Origin: Pseudomonadota bacterium
GTDB taxonomy: Bacteria; Desulfobacterota; Desulfovibrionia; Desulfovibrionales; Desulfovibrionaceae
Length of the DNA: 64,000 nt
Reading direction: 5' to 3'
NCBI GenBank assembly: GCA_023460395.1
Contig: JAEWQB010000001.1
Coordinates: 52,806-116,805, forward strand
The position numbers were made by a program, and so were the translations under genes. Shown here one piece after another: positions 26,646-34,115 of this stretch (position 1 is the stretch's first letter; every line of letters begins with the position of its first letter). Under the pieces are notes generated by a model. The model did not search any database, was not told where the DNA came from, and was given only the letters and a program-made list of their open reading frames with translations.

Positions 26646-27080
26646 ATGCCCGCTTCGCGATACAGCAAAAACATTCACCTGACCTTTCCGCCGGATATGG
26701 CCGGTGATCCGCTGGTGTGCAATCTTTCCCGGTTGTATGATCTGACGTTCAATATTCTGAAAGCGCACATCACCCCCCGTAAGGAAGGGTATATGACGCT
26801 GCAACTTATTGGCGATGAGGATACCTGTGCCAGAGGAATAGCGTATCTCGCGGAGCATCAAATACGTGTTGCCCCTGTGACGCAACGCATTTCCCGCGAT
26901 GATGATTCCTGCATGCACTGCGGCATGTGCACGGCAATCTGCCCTAACGCCACCCTTCATGTGGACCGGGCGACACGTCTTGTTCTCTTCGACAAAGAGC
27001 GGTGCACCGCCTGCGGCATGTGCGTGCGGGTTTGCCCGGTTGCCGCCATGCATGTGGAGGCGGAAAACGGTCCGTGGTAG
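26646..27080 (+). CDS. NIL-domain 2[4Fe-4S] ferredoxin-like protein
   Basis: A 144-residue protein: N-terminal NIL (ACT-like) domain (about 8-80) fused to a dicluster ferredoxin domain with intact motifs C89-x2-C92-x2-C95-x3-CP and C120-x2-C123-x2-C126-x3-CP. Related NIL-ferredoxins in methanogens and Desulfovibrio have been implicated, with a DUF39 partner, in making homocysteine from aspartate semialdehyde and sulfide; no DUF39 gene lies in this window, so that role is inference. It starts 15 bp after cpoB. Cytoplasmic and presumably oxygen-sensitive. Confidence 0.85.
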   Translation: MPASRYSKNIHLTFPPDMAGDPLVCNLSRLYDLTFNILKAHITPRKEGYMTLQLIGDEDTCARGIAYLAEHQIRVAPVTQRISRDDDSCMHCGMCTAICPNATLHVDRATRLVLFDKERCTACGMCVRVCPVAAMHVEAENGPW

Positions 27081-27159
27081 CCGGGCCAACGGGTCTGCGG
27101 CTGACGAAGTTCTGTCCCGCGATGGTGGACGAGGGCGACAAGAATAAGGGAAGGTGGGT

Positions 27160-27687
27160 ATGGAAAAACGAGTGTTCTCCCGCATTCGCCTGTTTTTACG
27201 CGGACGCATGCGCAAGCTTGGTTCAGAACGGGAACTGCCCCGCTTCACAGGCTTCAGCCTGCCAGACTCACCCGTGGACCGGCAAACACTGGCAAATGCC
27301 CATATTCCCGAAGCGCTGGCCTCGTTCCTGCTTGATGTGGACGCCAAGCTTAATGCGGTGCTGGCCCATCTGAAACAGGACCGGCTTGAAGACGACTTTC
27401 CTCTTCCTGTAGAAATCATGGAGCTGGGCGGCGCGGGGGTACGCATCCGAAACGAAGGAATCGTACAAGAGGGTGACAGAATAGAGCTTGTTCTGTTTCT
27501 TTGCGAATTTCCCTTGCGGGTAGCCGGGGCCATGGGCAGAGTTAAACGATGTGAAACGGACCCGGGGGGCACGCCCGTGTGTGCCGTGGAATTTGAACAT
27601 ATCCGTGATGACGACTTGGAAACTATTGTCCAGCACGTTTTTGTGGAAGAACGGCGCAGAATTCGGACCATGCGTCTGGAAAGCTGA
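27160..27687 (+). CDS. PilZ-like protein
   Basis: A 175-residue protein resembling c-di-GMP-binding PilZ proteins. The N-terminal R4-x3-R8 ('RVFSR') matches the RxxxR half of the binding site. The second motif, normally [D/N]-x-S-x-x-G, is the degenerate 'MELGGAGVRI' segment, so binding may be altered. A helical stretch of about 70 residues separates the two, unlike compact PilZ domains. ATG 27160 follows AAGG; GTG 27154 is possible. It directly precedes cheZ, suggesting a link between c-di-GMP and motility (inference). Confidence 0.6.
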   Translation: MEKRVFSRIRLFLRGRMRKLGSERELPRFTGFSLPDSPVDRQTLANAHIPEALASFLLDVDAKLNAVLAHLKQDRLEDDFPLPVEIMELGGAGVRIRNEGIVQEGDRIELVLFLCEFPLRVAGAMGRVKRCETDPGGTPVCAVEFEHIRDDDLETIVQHVFVEERRRIRTMRLES

Positions 27688-27781
27688 AGCGGACCGCGCG
27701 CACAGAGCGCACCGCGCGGTAAGACGGTTTCCAGTAAGCGGAGACACACCCAACTCACGAGAAAAACCGGGGAGAAATCAC

Positions 27782-28525
27782 ATGCGAACGCAGGAACAGA
27801 TGATGGAGGCGGTCATGGAGCGCGTCTCTTCGCAGGTGGCCGAAAGTATTCAAAGCGTTATTGCCGACACCGTGCAGGAAGCCCTGAGCGGCAACCTTAC
27901 CCGCGCTCTGCTTGAGAGTGAATTTTACCGCCGCCTGAGCGACGACATGCGCGACGGTCTGCAATCCATCTACAAAGAAATCTCCAGCGCCACAAAGAAT
28001 GAAAACGGCAACGGTGGTAACGGAGATCTGTCCACGCAAGCACAGACCAATCAGCTTTTCAGTGAGGCTTCCAAGCAACTCGACGAAGTGCGGGTGACCC
28101 TTGAAGAAGCCACCGGAAAGATTATGGATATCTTGGAATTACAAATGGTTTTGCGCACCAAGGCAGCGTCGCATCTTCAAGATATGGCTCGCCGTCTCCC
28201 CGGTGACAAGGATGTAGCCGCATTGCAAAACCTTGAGGACCGCCTGTCGGGCAGTCTTACGGACATCATGACGCATCTCAGCTTTCAAGACCTCACCGGG
28301 CAGCGCATCAAACGCATTATCGGCGCTCTGCAACGCATCGAATCCACCGTGCTGGACCTATACCTTTCCACCGGCCTTATTATCAAAGCCCGCAAAGAAA
28401 ACCCCGAAGAGGATTTTGAAGCGCTGGAAGCCCGCTCTCGCCAAAAGGTTTCCGACCTTAAAGGCCCCATCCGTGACGCGTCACAAAGCGACGTGGACGA
28501 CTTACTAGCCCAGTTGGGCCTGTAG
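27782..28525 (+). CDS. cheZ: Protein phosphatase CheZ (CheY-P dephosphorylation)
   Basis: CheZ accelerates dephosphorylation of CheY-P and so terminates the motor-switch signal. The catalytic helix 'LSFQDLTGQRIKRI' carries D170 and Q174, equivalent to the phosphatase residues of the enteric enzyme. The C-terminal 'SQSDVDDLLAQLGL' is the CheY-binding peptide. Helical, 247 residues. ATG 27782 has GGGGAG at 8 nt; the frame is open further upstream but overlaps the PilZ-like gene. A strong terminator follows. cheY and cheA are not in the window. Confidence 0.93.
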   Translation: MRTQEQMMEAVMERVSSQVAESIQSVIADTVQEALSGNLTRALLESEFYRRLSDDMRDGLQSIYKEISSATKNENGNGGNGDLSTQAQTNQLFSEASKQLDEVRVTLEEATGKIMDILELQMVLRTKAASHLQDMARRLPGDKDVAALQNLEDRLSGSLTDIMTHLSFQDLTGQRIKRIIGALQRIESTVLDLYLSTGLIIKARKENPEEDFEALEARSRQKVSDLKGPIRDASQSDVDDLLAQLGL

Positions 28526-28554
28526 TCAGCACGTCTTTTCCCCGTCCCGCACGG

Positions 28555-28591
28555 CCCCGCAAGCTTTTTCCACTTGCGGGGTTGTTTTTTT
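28555..28591 (+). terminator. Rho-independent terminator after cheZ
   Basis: A perfect 9-bp stem (CCCCGCAAG / CTTGCGGGG) with a 9-nt loop is followed by a T-rich tract with seven consecutive T. It is 30 bp after the cheZ stop and closes the ileS-to-cheZ run of genes. Confidence 0.93.
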
Positions 28592-28661
28592 GACAAAAGT
28601 TCTCATTATAAGAGAGAATACGTGCGGCACTCCCGCCCACGCAAAGCAAAGGCAGGCCCCC

Positions 28662-29558
28662 ATGACGCAACGCACTCCCCTCGCCATTATTGGTTCCGGT
28701 CCCGCCGGGCTTTCCGCCGCTATCTACACCGCCCGCGCCGATGTGGAAACTCTGATTTTCGGCAGTGAACCCAAAATCGCCGGAGACTACGATATAGACA
28801 ACTACTTCGGTTTTGATGAAACCATCTCCGGTCGCGACCTTATTCACAAGGGTATGCGGCAGGCCGAGCGCTTCGGCGCACGTATCATACACGAAAAAGT
28901 GCTCGGCTTGCATCACGGAGACACTGGCGGATTCTCTATCACCACAGATACCGGTCACTACGCGGCCTGCGGAATCATCCTTGCTCCCGGCGTGTCCCGC
29001 GTGCGCCCCGGCATCAGCAATCTTGCGGACTATGAAGGCAAAGGGGTTTCCTATTGTGTCAGTTGTGACGGCTTCTTTTACAAAGGCCGTACCGTGGTTG
29101 TGGTGGGCGAAGGCATTTACGCCGCCAATCAGGCGCTGGAACTGCTCACCTACACACCGCACGTCACCCTGTACACGCAAGGCAAAGCCAGCACCATTAC
29201 CCCCGTATTTCAGGAACGGTTGACCAAGGCGGGTATTCCCGTGCATGCCGCGAAAATTGTACAACTTGCCGGAGAAAACGGCCTTTCCCGCATTATCCTT
29301 GAAGATGGCACAGAGCGGGAAGCTGACGGCCTGTTCGTTGCCATGGGAGAGGCTTCGTCCCTTGATTTCGCTTACACGCTTGGCGTGGAACGCAATGGTG
29401 TATTTCTGGTGGCAGACGCGGAGCAGCGAACCAATATCGAAGGGGTTTTCGCCGCTGGCGACTGCACGGGCGGGTTTATGCAAATAAGTGTCGCCGTGGG
29501 CGAAGGCGCCAAAGCCGCACGCTCCGCCATTGCCCACGTGAAAAAGGTGTGCCGGTAA
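28662..29558 (+). CDS. Thioredoxin-reductase-like flavoprotein with atypical pyridine-nucleotide site
   Basis: A TrxB-family disulfide flavoenzyme of 298 residues. The FAD motif GSGPAG (11-16), the redox-active C132-V-S-C135-D136 and the C-terminal 'VFAAGDCTGGFMQISVAVGEG' FAD segment are intact. The second Rossmann motif survives as G149-E-G-I-Y-A154, but the H-R-R-x3-R-A motif that binds the 2'-phosphate of NADPH is replaced by a 'YTQGKAS' stretch. It therefore probably does not use NADPH; NADH or a ferredoxin-type donor is possible. Desulfovibrio species have a second, atypical thioredoxin reductase of this kind. I start at ATG 28662; the frame is open to 28590 inside the terminator. Confidence 0.85.
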   Translation: MTQRTPLAIIGSGPAGLSAAIYTARADVETLIFGSEPKIAGDYDIDNYFGFDETISGRDLIHKGMRQAERFGARIIHEKVLGLHHGDTGGFSITTDTGHYAACGIILAPGVSRVRPGISNLADYEGKGVSYCVSCDGFFYKGRTVVVVGEGIYAANQALELLTYTPHVTLYTQGKASTITPVFQERLTKAGIPVHAAKIVQLAGENGLSRIILEDGTEREADGLFVAMGEASSLDFAYTLGVERNGVFLVADAEQRTNIEGVFAAGDCTGGFMQISVAVGEGAKAARSAIAHVKKVCR

Positions 29559-29588
29559 CAGAGTAGTCCTCGCAGGTTCATGTACTTC

Positions 29589-29617
29589 TTGACACTGTTG
29601 CCCCTTGGAGATATAGA
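29589..29617 (+). promoter_or_regulatory. Sigma-70 promoter of the CAU tRNA gene
   Basis: Perfect -35 TTGACA (29589-29594), a 17-bp spacer and -10 TATAGA (29612-29617, 5 of 6). The predicted start is about 17 nt before the tRNA. Confidence 0.75.
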
Positions 29618-29640
29618 AATCGGCTCGTTGCCACAGAAGT

Positions 29641-29716
29641 GGGCCTATAGCTCAGTTGGCAGAGCCTCCGGCTCATAACCGGCAGGTCCCAGGTTCAAAT
29701 CCTGGTGGGCCCACCA
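29641..29716 (+). tRNA. tRNA with CAU anticodon (Met elongator or Ile2)
   Basis: A 76-nt cloverleaf with encoded CCA. The acceptor stem GGGCCTA pairs with TGGGCCC through one G-U; D arm GCTC/GAGC; anticodon stem CCGG/CCGG around the loop CTCATAA; T arm with GGTTCAAAT. The CAT anticodon fits either elongator tRNA-Met or tRNA-Ile2 that is lysidine-modified by TilS; the GGGCCTA acceptor stem resembles many Ile2 genes, but I cannot decide by eye. It is not an initiator, because position 1 pairs with 72. Confidence 0.95.
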
Positions 29717-29822
29717 TTTTGCATCCCGGCGACTTAGGCCGCCGGAACGCGCCCACGCAAAACGCAGGTGCTTTCTCCGGTGACTTCATTTCGTGAACGC
29801 ACCTGTTTCCGTAAGGCGACCT

Positions 29823-30857
29823 ATGAACGCACCTGACCTCATTTCCCTCATCGAGCGCATCGCTCCCCCACACGGGGCAGCTTCGTGGGATAAATCTGGC
29901 ATTCAGGTTGCGGGCAGGCAGACGCGCATCTCGTCCGTGGCTGTGGCGCTGGACCCCACACCAGACACCGTGGAGCGCGCTATTGTGCACGGGGCGAATT
30001 TCATCCTCACCCATCACCCCCTCAGCCTCACCCCCCGTTTTCTGGACACCGTGGACGACCATTTCCGCACGGTTTCCACACTTATTGAAAGCGGCGTTTG
30101 CCTCTACAGCGCCCACACCTCGCTGGATGTGAATCCTCGCGGTCCGGTGTCGTGGCTGGCAGACGAATTGGGATTACGCGACCGGCAGGTGCTGGAAGAG
30201 GTATACCGCCCCAAGCTCACAAGCTTTGCGTTCTCCGCATCGGACGCCGTGACGCCAGACCGTTGGCGGAATCTGATGGGAGTCCTCTCGGTAACGCTCC
30301 GTGAGGGGATGATATGCATCACATGCCGGGAAGATGTTTTTCCCCATGTTCGAGAGAGCATAGCGAGCACTCTGGGATATGTTCCTCTCTTTCTCCAGCA
30401 TCTCCCAATCCACGACAATTCCCGTCAGGATGCCACGGATGCGGAACGCGACTGCCCTACTCAGGTTCTGGGCTACGGCTGCTTGGGCACGCTCCCCCAC
30501 CCCATGTCGCCGGACCACTTTTTTGCTATGCTTGCCAATGTCGTGGAACGTGAGTATTGGGTCACCAGCGGTCCTGTGCCCGGTGTCGTTTCCACCGTGG
30601 GATACTGCACAGGTTCCGGCAGTGGATTAGCCGACACGGCCTTTCGCAAGGGAGCCGACGTATTCATTACGGGCGATGTGAAGTATCATACCGCTCTGGA
30701 CGCGCTGGGCTGCTTGATAGACGTGGGACATTTTAGCCTTGAAGAAGAAATGATGCGTCGCATGGCCATGTTGCTGGCGGACGCACTCCCTGATATTTCC
30801 GTTTTTTTCCTGCCCGCGCAGGACCCCATGCGCCTTGTCCTGAGGGACGGCCATTAA
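29823..30857 (+). CDS. NIF3/YbgI family (DUF34) dinuclear-metal protein
   Basis: A 344-residue member of the Nif3-like family. The metal-binding residues are visible: 'ILTHHPLS' near 63-70, 'YSAHTSLDV' near 98-106, and the C-terminal 'VFITGDVKYHTALDA' and 'DVGHFSLEEEMM' segments. A central insert (about 120-240) corresponds to the PII-like domain of the longer NIF3 proteins. I choose ATG 29823 with AAGG upstream over GTG 29793. The family is proposed to act as a metal insertase or GTP cyclohydrolase I-like hydrolase; function is unsettled. It is followed by the zinc-ribbon protein gene, a frequent NIF3 neighbour. Confidence 0.88.
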   Translation: MNAPDLISLIERIAPPHGAASWDKSGIQVAGRQTRISSVAVALDPTPDTVERAIVHGANFILTHHPLSLTPRFLDTVDDHFRTVSTLIESGVCLYSAHTSLDVNPRGPVSWLADELGLRDRQVLEEVYRPKLTSFAFSASDAVTPDRWRNLMGVLSVTLREGMICITCREDVFPHVRESIASTLGYVPLFLQHLPIHDNSRQDATDAERDCPTQVLGYGCLGTLPHPMSPDHFFAMLANVVEREYWVTSGPVPGVVSTVGYCTGSGSGLADTAFRKGADVFITGDVKYHTALDALGCLIDVGHFSLEEEMMRRMAMLLADALPDISVFFLPAQDPMRLVLRDGH

Positions 30858-30900
30858 CCGAAATGCACCTGCTCCGGTATGTCGGACCGGGTTACTGTTC

Positions 30901-30906
30901 AGGAGG
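30901..30906 (+). promoter_or_regulatory. Shine-Dalgarno that decides a TTG start
   Basis: A perfect AGGAGG stands 8 nt before TTG 30915. The in-frame ATG at 30879 has no such site, so translation of the zinc-ribbon protein most likely starts at TTG. Confidence 0.75.
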
Positions 30907-30914
30907 AAACAACC

Positions 30915-31694
30915 TTGAGCCTGTATCTGAAGCAGATAGAACAGCTTGTGGCCCTGCAAAAAGTGGACGACGAAATTTTCGTCATTGCCCGTGAACTTCA
31001 GGAAGCCCCTACCGAAGTAAAAGGCTTGCAGGACCGCTTTGACGCGTTGGAAGAACAACGTGGGCGATTCATTGAAAAAATCGATCACCTGAAAGAGCAG
31101 GAAAAGCGTCTGGCTGGCGAAATAGAAAACGACGCGCTTAAGGTGAAAAAGAGCAAATCCAAGCTCATGCTGGTGGGGAATACCAAGGAATACCACGCAA
31201 TGATGCGCGAAATGGACAACCTTGAAAAGGTGAACCGTTTGCGCGAAGAAGAAAAAGTGGCCCTTGCAGAAGAGTTGGCCCGGCAGCAGGGTGAACTGGA
31301 CGGATTGGACGACGAATACACCACGCTTAAAGAAGATTTGGCTGCCAAAAAAGCCAGTCTTCAGGCCCGCATTGACGAAGCAAACACCGTGATCGCCCAG
31401 CTCCAGTCCAAGCGTTCCTCGGCCTGCCACGAAGTTCCCGCTCCTATTCTGAGCCGGTACGAATTCATCCGGGAGCGTTTGGATAACCCGGTTATCGTGT
31501 CCGTCAATGAAGGGGTGTGCAACGGCTGTCACATTGCCATTCCCCCGCAGAGCTTCATCGAACTGCAAAAAGGGCATCAAATTCTCAGTTGTCCTAACTG
31601 CCAACGCCTTATCTACTGGTGCGAGCACTTCAGCGAATGCCCCGCTCCCAGAGAAAAGGCCGCACCTGCCATGGACGACGATACGGAAGAATAA
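30915..31694 (+). CDS. Coiled-coil protein with C4 zinc ribbon (zf-RING_7)
   Basis: A 259-residue cytoplasmic protein. Residues 1-175 form a long antiparallel coiled coil rich in Glu, Lys and Arg. The C-terminal domain (about 195-245) has two Cys pairs, 'CNGC' and 'CPNC', forming the C4 zinc ribbon, and two further cysteines beyond. This is the conserved NIF3-linked family (COG1579), proposed to bind nucleic acid; its function is not established. It starts at TTG 30915 by Shine-Dalgarno. RNase P RNA begins within about 5 nt of its stop codon. Confidence 0.85.
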   Translation: MSLYLKQIEQLVALQKVDDEIFVIARELQEAPTEVKGLQDRFDALEEQRGRFIEKIDHLKEQEKRLAGEIENDALKVKKSKSKLMLVGNTKEYHAMMREMDNLEKVNRLREEEKVALAEELARQQGELDGLDDEYTTLKEDLAAKKASLQARIDEANTVIAQLQSKRSSACHEVPAPILSRYEFIRERLDNPVIVSVNEGVCNGCHIAIPPQSFIELQKGHQILSCPNCQRLIYWCEHFSECPAPREKAAPAMDDDTEE

Positions 31695-31698
31695 TTTC

Positions 31699-32060
31699 AC
31701 GGAGCCGGACGGGTCATCGCTGCGGGTGCTTGCACCCGGAGAGGAAAGTCCGGGCTTCGCAGGGCAGGACGCTGGGTAACGCCCAGGAAGAGTGATCTTC
31801 GGAAAGTGCCACAGAAAGCAAACCGCCCCGGCATGCCGGGGTAAGGGTGAAACGGTGGGGTAAGAGCCCACCAGATGCCGTGGTGACACTGCATGCTAGG
31901 TAAACCCCGTTCGAAGCAAGACCAAATAGGGGAGCAGTTACGGTCGGCCCGACTGTTGCTTCCGGGTAGGTTGCTTGAGGTCATGAGTAATCATGATCCT
32001 AGAGGAATGATGGCCACCCCCACAAGGGGAACAGAACCCGGCTTATAGTCCGGCTCCGTA
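31699..32060 (+). ncRNA. rnpB: RNase P RNA, class A
   Basis: The catalytic RNA that removes 5' leaders from tRNA precursors. All conserved blocks are present in order: P1 5' strand CGGAGCCGGA near 31700; 'GAGGAAAGTCCGGGCT' (CR-I) near 31740; 'ACAGAAA' near 31812; 'AGACCAAATAGGGGA' near 31920; 'GAGGAATGATGGC' near 32003; and 'ACAGAACCCGGCTTATA' near 32030, ending with the P1 3' strand TCCGGCTCCG. About 360 nt. An intrinsic terminator follows. Ends are approximate to a few bases. Its promoter must lie inside the preceding gene, or it is processed from that transcript. Confidence 0.96.
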
Positions 32061-32074
32061 CTTTCGGTATCACA

Positions 32075-32095
32075 GGGCGCATTTGCGCCCTTTTT
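32075..32095 (+). terminator. Rho-independent terminator of rnpB
   Basis: A perfect 7-bp stem GGGCGCA / TGCGCCC with a 2-nt centre (probably 6 bp with a 4-nt loop), followed by five T. It lies 16 bp before the ispDF start. Confidence 0.9.
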
Positions 32096-32111
32096 CATAG
32101 GAACCGCCATT

Positions 32112-33320
32112 ATGCAGTGCTGGTCCGTCATTCTCGCCGCAGGAAGCGGCACCCGACTTGCGCATGCCACCCAAGGTGTGAAAAAACAGTTTCTCACGTG
32201 GAATGCCGCTCCGCTCTATTGGCACTGCGCGCTTACATTTTCCCGCGTAACACGCGTCCGTGGTCTGATTTTTGTCTTTCCCGAAGCCGAATTTAAGACG
32301 GCTCATGCCGAGCTTGCAGAGCGTGACCGTCTTCGCGTGCTTGGGCTGCCGTGGCATGCGGTGGTTGGCGGCGCACGGCGTCAAGATTCCGTATACAACG
32401 GATTGCAGGCACTCCCGGACGCCTGTGACACCGTTTTGGTGCATGACGCAGCCCGCCCCTTTATGACTCCCCTGCTCGTCAACCGGCTACTTGACGCACT
32501 CAACGATTCCCCGGAAGCGTTGGGGGTTATCCCCGCCCTGCCAGTGACAGACACTATTAAGGTTGTGGAAGACACGATGGTGCGTGCCACGCCGGACCGG
32601 TCCGCCCTGCGGGCAGTGCAAACCCCGCAGGTTTTCTCGCGCGCGGTCCTTTGCGCGGCGCATAACGCTGCGAAACAACAAGAGTTCACCATGACAGACG
32701 ATGCATCCGCATTGGAAAAAGCCGGAGCTACTGTCATCACCGTGGAAGGGGAACCCGGAAATCAGAAAATCACCACAGCGGAGGATCTCGCCATGCTCAC
32801 CACCACGCTATCCACCGCGCATACCATGCACCCCGTAACAGGATGGGGGTATGACGTGCACCGCTATTGTGCGGAAGGCGCGGGACGCCCCATGAAGTTA
32901 GGTGGCATCCCTATTCCCGGTGCGCCAGACGTAGTAGCTCACTCCGATGGCGATGTGTTGCTCCACGCCCTGACCGACGCCGTGCTCGGCTGCATAGGTG
33001 GCGGAGATATTGGCGAACGGTTTCCCGACTCCGCCCCTGAATGGGATAATATTGCCAGCGGTATCCTGTTAAACGAAGTTCTGGATGCTGCGGACCGGGC
33101 CGGACTCCAACTCGTCAACGTGGACGTGACCATCATCGCGCAAGTGCCCAAGGTCGCACCATGGAAAGCACAGATTCGCAAGCATCTTGCCGGGTTGCTA
33201 AAGCTGGACATTTCTCAGGTGAACGTAAAGGCCACCACCGAGGAAAAGCTCGGCTTCACTGGCGAAAAAAAAGGAATAAAGGCAGTAGCAACTGTCTCAG
33301 CCCTGCGCCCGGCTCCGTAA
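32112..33320 (+). CDS. ispDF: Bifunctional IspD-IspF (MEP isoprenoid pathway)
   Basis: A 402-residue fusion carrying out two non-consecutive steps of the MEP pathway: IspD (residues 1-238) makes CDP-methylerythritol, and IspF (from M239) cyclises CDP-ME-2-phosphate. IspD shows the nucleotide loop 'ILAAGSGTRLAHATQGVKKQF' and 'LVHDAARPF'. IspF begins 'VTGWGYDVHRY' with metal ligands D248 and H250, and ends with 'VNVKATTEEKLGFTGEKKGI'. Such fusions occur in alpha-, delta- and epsilonproteobacteria. It follows the rnpB terminator; ATG 32112 has AGGA at 9 nt. Confidence 0.97.
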   Translation: MQCWSVILAAGSGTRLAHATQGVKKQFLTWNAAPLYWHCALTFSRVTRVRGLIFVFPEAEFKTAHAELAERDRLRVLGLPWHAVVGGARRQDSVYNGLQALPDACDTVLVHDAARPFMTPLLVNRLLDALNDSPEALGVIPALPVTDTIKVVEDTMVRATPDRSALRAVQTPQVFSRAVLCAAHNAAKQQEFTMTDDASALEKAGATVITVEGEPGNQKITTAEDLAMLTTTLSTAHTMHPVTGWGYDVHRYCAEGAGRPMKLGGIPIPGAPDVVAHSDGDVLLHALTDAVLGCIGGGDIGERFPDSAPEWDNIASGILLNEVLDAADRAGLQLVNVDVTIIAQVPKVAPWKAQIRKHLAGLLKLDISQVNVKATTEEKLGFTGEKKGIKAVATVSALRPAP

Positions 33321-33403
33321 GCCTCGCTTCTTGTCTTCCCCGGAGGAACCGGAAGCGCCTTTCCGCCGTACACGGGCCGCAGACCGTCGAACACCCCCCA
33401 TCA

Positions 33404-33751
33404 CTACAATGTGATGATCTGGAATCCCGCCTCCACATACGTGCTGAGGGATGGATGCCCATGCATGTCGCCGATCAGCGGAATCCCGTCGCTAGCGATG
33501 GCTGCATCCACATTCTGCTTTGTGGAACACGCCAGACAGGCCCCCGCAAACAGCCCAGCGATTTTAGCGCGCGTGTACAGGCCGTGTAAAAAATGGTGTG
33601 GCTGGGCAATGGCGGGTAAAACACTACAGGCCGCCCCTTCCACCACAATCCGTACCTCGTAGCCCTTTTCCTGCATATCCAAGGCGTTCAGCAGAACATG
33701 GATGAAGCACAACGCTTCGCCCTGTAACGCAAACAACACGACCTTACGCAT
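33404..33751 (-). CDS. DsrE/DsrF-like sulfur-relay family protein
   Basis: A 115-residue cytoplasmic protein of the DsrE/F-like fold: beta strand 'KVVLFALQG', then helix, strand 'YEVRIVVEG', and the helix-strand 'GLFAGACLACSTKQN' with a C72-x2-C75 pair that could be redox or persulfide active. Additional cysteines are at 15 and 42. Related proteins shuttle sulfur or act in oligomers; no dsr genes adjoin it. I start at ATG 33751, with GGAGG at 6 nt, rather than the upstream ATG 33820. The substrate is unknown. Confidence 0.72.
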   Translation of the reverse strand: MRKVVLFALQGEALCFIHVLLNALDMQEKGYEVRIVVEGAACSVLPAIAQPHHFLHGLYTRAKIAGLFAGACLACSTKQNVDAAIASDGIPLIGDMHGHPSLSTYVEAGFQIITL

Positions 33752-34115
33752 AGCCCACCTCCACTGCTCTCTGATAGGAATGTTTCCCTCTGCATACCGC
33801 CATTGCCGTCTTATGACCACAGCATTTTCTGTAGCGTGGCCTGCGGAGCGCCTGCCTCTGGCGGACAGGGATACTCCCCACTTCGTGTCTGCGACGGCAA
33901 TTCCTTATCTTCCTGATTCCCCCATATCCACTTGATCCACCAGATTCCCCTGCTCCACTCTGCTACGGAAAAAAGAACTAGAGGCAGAATCCTGAAGAAT
34001 ATGCCAAACAGACCTCCGGCACATAACAAAAAAGGCGCTGGAATTACTCCAGCGCCTTTGCGGTGTTTACTCGGGGAGCGAGTGGTGTCGTTCCAAGCAA
34101 CGCGCCTTCCAATGT
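33752..34115. other. Intergenic region between metG and the DsrE-like gene
   Basis: It holds the metG terminator at 34028-34058. An open minus frame at 33811-34026 would encode a hydrophobic peptide rich in Trp and Phe, but it has only TTG or non-standard starts and uses AGG, ATA and CTA codons unlike its neighbours. I do not call it a gene; it is recorded as a possible small membrane protein. Confidence 0.4.
34028..34058 (-). terminator. Rho-independent terminator after metG
   Basis: On the minus strand, an 11-bp stem (34048-34058 with 34032-34042) with a 5-nt loop leads into a run of T (the A-run at 34028-34033 on plus). It lies 57 bp beyond the metG stop. Confidence 0.92.

Noticed and set aside
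26208..27758. 516-residue minus-strand frame opposite cpoB, NIL-ferredoxin and PilZ-like genes
   Set aside because: Spans three well-supported plus-strand genes; low-complexity Arg/Ser-rich translation.
28458..29537. 359-residue minus-strand frame opposite the thioredoxin-reductase-like gene
   Set aside because: Runs through the cheZ terminator and has no recognisable protein pattern.
30627..31889. 420-residue minus-strand frame opposite NIF3 and zinc-ribbon genes
   Set aside because: Antisense to two clear genes and running into rnpB.
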